A stretch of DNA of 33,695 nucleotides from positions 1 to 33,695 of the forward strand of contig CAADSR010000300.1 in assembly GCA_900751685.1 (NCBI GenBank), read 5' to 3'. Position 1 is the stretch's first letter, and each line of letters opens with the position of its first letter. A program made the translations under genes and the position numbers. Under the pieces are notes generated by a model that searched no databases, was not told the DNA's origin, and saw only the letters and a program-made list of their open reading frames with translations. Positions 31,816-33,695 of the stretch are shown piece after piece. Source of the DNA: Clostridia bacterium (lineage in GTDB: Bacteria > Bacillota > Clostridia > UBA1381).

Positions 31816-33695
31816 ATGGACTCTATTTTGCAGCAGTTAACCGAAGAATTTCACTTAAAACCGTTCCAGGTAACGAATACGGTCACCTTGATCGACGAAG
31901 GCAACACCATCCCCTTCATTGCCCGGTACCGGAAAGAAAAAACCGGCGAGCTAAGCGATGAAATATTACGCGATCTTTACCAACGTTTAACATACCTGCG
32001 GGGGATGCAAGAAAAAAAAGAGGAGATTCTGCGTTTGATCGGGGAGCAGGAAAAACTGACTCCCGAATTAGAGGGGCAGATCCGTGCTGCTAAAACCCTG
32101 TCTGAATTAGAAGACCTGTACCGCCCGTACCGGCCCAAACGCCGGACCCGCGCTACGATCGCAAAAGAAAAGGGACTCGAGCCCCTTGCGAAAGCATTAT
32201 TGGCCCAGGACCCATCCGTCCAGCCTCTGGCTTTAGCAAAAGACTATTTAAACGTTGAAAAAGGCGTTTCTACAATAGATGAAGCCCTAGGCGGCGCAAT
32301 GGATATTATTGCAGAATCCATTTCCGACCATGCCCTATTCCGCAAACGCATCCGGCAAATGACCTTTGAGCATGGCAGCATGGTGACAAAGGCTTCTACT
32401 GATGAGGACAGTGTTTACCGGCTATATTACGATTTCCATGAGCCACTTTCAAAGCTTGCCAACCACCGGCTCTTAGCAATCAACCGGGGTGAAAAAGAAG
32501 GACAGCTTTCGGTTAAAATAGAAATGGATGAAGAGCCTATCCTTCAGTACTTATACCGCCAAACCACACCAAAGCAGCCTGCACCCGCTACAGAATACGT
32601 CCGGCAGGCAGCAGCTGACAGCTACAAGCGGCTGATTGCCCCTTCCATTACAACGGAACTGCGCAACCAAATGACTGAACAAGCAGAAGAAGCTTCTATT
32701 AAAGTTTTTAATCAGAATTTATCCGGCCTATTATTACAGTCCCCGATCAAGGATAAAACCGTGCTGGGTTTCGACCCCGGCTACCGGACAGGCTGTAAGG
32801 TCGCAGTCGTTGACGATACCGGCAAGGTTCTGGATACGGCTGTTGTTTACTGCACGCTCCCAAACCATGACAAGGACAAGGCCAGGAAAATACTGACCGG
32901 GCTTATCAATAAGCACCAAGTGAACCTGATTTCTATTGGAAACGGAACGGCTTCCAAAGAATCTGAAATCTTTATTGCTGAACTGTTAAAAACAATAGAC
33001 CGCCCCGTTTTTTATGTGATGACAAATGAAGCCGGCGCTTCTGTATACTCCGCCTCCAAATTGGCAACAGAAGAATTTCCGGAATATGATGTTTCCCTGC
33101 GGAGCGCTGTGTCCATTGCCCGCCGCGTCCAGGACCCGCTGGCGGAACTGGTCAAGATCGATCCAAAGTCAATTGGCGTTGGCCAATACCAGCATGATAT
33201 GAACCAAAAACGGTTGGGAGAGGCACTGGGCGGCGTGGTCGAGGATTGTGTAAACGGCGTCGGGGTCGATTTAAATACCGCTTCTGCCTCCCTGCTTGCT
33301 TATGTCGCCGGCATTAATAAAACAGTGGCCAAAAACATCACCACTTACCGGGAGCAAAATGGGAAATTTAAAACAAGGAAAGAGCTTCTTAAAGTGCCTA
33401 AGTTGGGCGCAAAAGCATTTGAGCAATGCGCCGGGTTTCTGCGCATCACCGACGGCCCTAACGTGCTTGATAATACTTCCGTACATCCGGAAAGCTATGG
33501 ACCTACGAAGAAACTATTGGAAAAATTAAATTATACGGAGCAGGATGTAGTACAGGGCACCATTGAAGATATCCAGTCAAAACTAACCACTTTGGATCTA
33601 AACGAAATTTCACAAGAGCTTGCGGTCGGGATCCCTACGATCCGGGATATTGTAGACAGCCTTTTAAAAAAGGGGCGCGATCCCCGGGAGGATCT
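31816..33695 (+). CDS. tex: Tex-family RNA-binding transcription accessory protein (partial, runs off window)
   Basis: 626 complete codons from ATG 31816, still open at the window end. Tex is a conserved cytoplasmic nucleic-acid-binding protein linked to transcription. The N-terminal Tex region includes GNTIPFIARYRKEKTGELSDE and YRPYRPKRRTRATIAKEKGLEPLA. A YqgF/RNase H-like domain begins at about residue 316 (VLGFDPGYRTGCKVAVVD). The helix-hairpin-helix part spans about 488-545 (NTASASLLAYVAGINKTVAKN, LLKVPKLGAKAFEQCAGFLRI). The C-terminal S1 domain would lie beyond the window. ACAGGAG (31798-31804) is 11 nt before the start. Divergent from mraZ. Confidence 0.96.
   Translation, partial: MDSILQQLTEEFHLKPFQVTNTVTLIDEGNTIPFIARYRKEKTGELSDEILRDLYQRLTYLRGMQEKKEEILRLIGEQEKLTPELEGQIRAAKTLSELEDLYRPYRPKRRTRATIAKEKGLEPLAKALLAQDPSVQPLALAKDYLNVEKGVSTIDEALGGAMDIIAESISDHALFRKRIRQMTFEHGSMVTKASTDEDSVYRLYYDFHEPLSKLANHRLLAINRGEKEGQLSVKIEMDEEPILQYLYRQTTPKQPAPATEYVRQAAADSYKRLIAPSITTELRNQMTEQAEEASIKVFNQNLSGLLLQSPIKDKTVLGFDPGYRTGCKVAVVDDTGKVLDTAVVYCTLPNHDKDKARKILTGLINKHQVNLISIGNGTASKESEIFIAELLKTIDRPVFYVMTNEAGASVYSASKLATEEFPEYDVSLRSAVSIARRVQDPLAELVKIDPKSIGVGQYQHDMNQKRLGEALGGVVEDCVNGVGVDLNTASASLLAYVAGINKTVAKNITTYREQNGKFKTRKELLKVPKLGAKAFEQCAGFLRITDGPNVLDNTSVHPESYGPTKKLLEKLNYTEQDVVQGTIEDIQSKLTTLDLNEISQELAVGIPTIRDIVDSLLKKGRDPRED

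Overview
The window looks like a chromosomal segment of a low-to-mid-GC Gram-positive bacterium (Firmicutes, most likely class Clostridia). The evidence is a dcw (division and cell wall) cluster headed by mraZ, strong AGGAGG-type ribosome binding sites, GTG and TTG starts, a MurE with the diaminopimelate-type DNPR motif, a division PBP with two PASTA domains, and SLH-type surface proteins. Genus cannot be fixed from the sequence alone.

Layout. (1) 1-4.4 kb, plus strand: the 3' end of a sensor histidine kinase, an ABC ATPase, a terminator plus new promoter, an 862-residue FtsX-type permease and a second, paralogous ABC ATPase. This resembles a kinase-controlled MacB/Bce-like antimicrobial-peptide or envelope-stress exporter. 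A very strong hairpin at 4522-4564 ends it. (2) 4.6-7.1 kb: a small protein resembling a degenerate receiver (minus), a divergent XRE-family regulator (plus), a possible small RNA, and a secreted SLH-like protein with its own promoter. (3) 7.1-7.6 kb: decayed, gene-poor DNA.

(4) 7.57-20.26 kb, all minus strand: a probable genomic island at the 3' end of tRNA-Leu(UAA). The last 11 nt of the tRNA gene plus its terminator are repeated in direct orientation at 7571-7619. From the tRNA end inward the cargo is a truncated ParA ATPase, a secreted helical protein, an 1880-residue Rhs/YD-repeat protein ending in a predicted M91-type (NleD-like) zinc-protease toxin domain, a secreted SLH-like protein, a secreted LamG-like/Ig-like protein and a secreted Kelch double-propeller protein, followed by two terminators. 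No integrase is visible. Every intact cargo gene encodes an export signal, so the island appears to be a cell-surface or secreted toxin and adhesion module.

(5) 20.2-31.4 kb, minus strand: tRNA-Leu with a consensus promoter, a small coiled-coil protein, then the dcw cluster. In transcription order this is mraZ, rsmH, ftsL, a PASTA-containing division PBP, murE, murF, mraY, ftsW and murG. MraZ-box-like repeats with an exact 10-bp period lie just downstream of the predicted mraZ promoter. A hairpin terminator sits between murE and murF. murD and the later ftsQ/ftsZ part of the cluster are absent here. (6) 31.5-33.7 kb, plus strand: a divergently transcribed tex gene that runs off the window.

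The most interesting parts are the tRNA-bounded island with its Rhs-M91 toxin and no obvious immunity gene, and the two SLH-like secreted proteins, one inside and one just outside the island.
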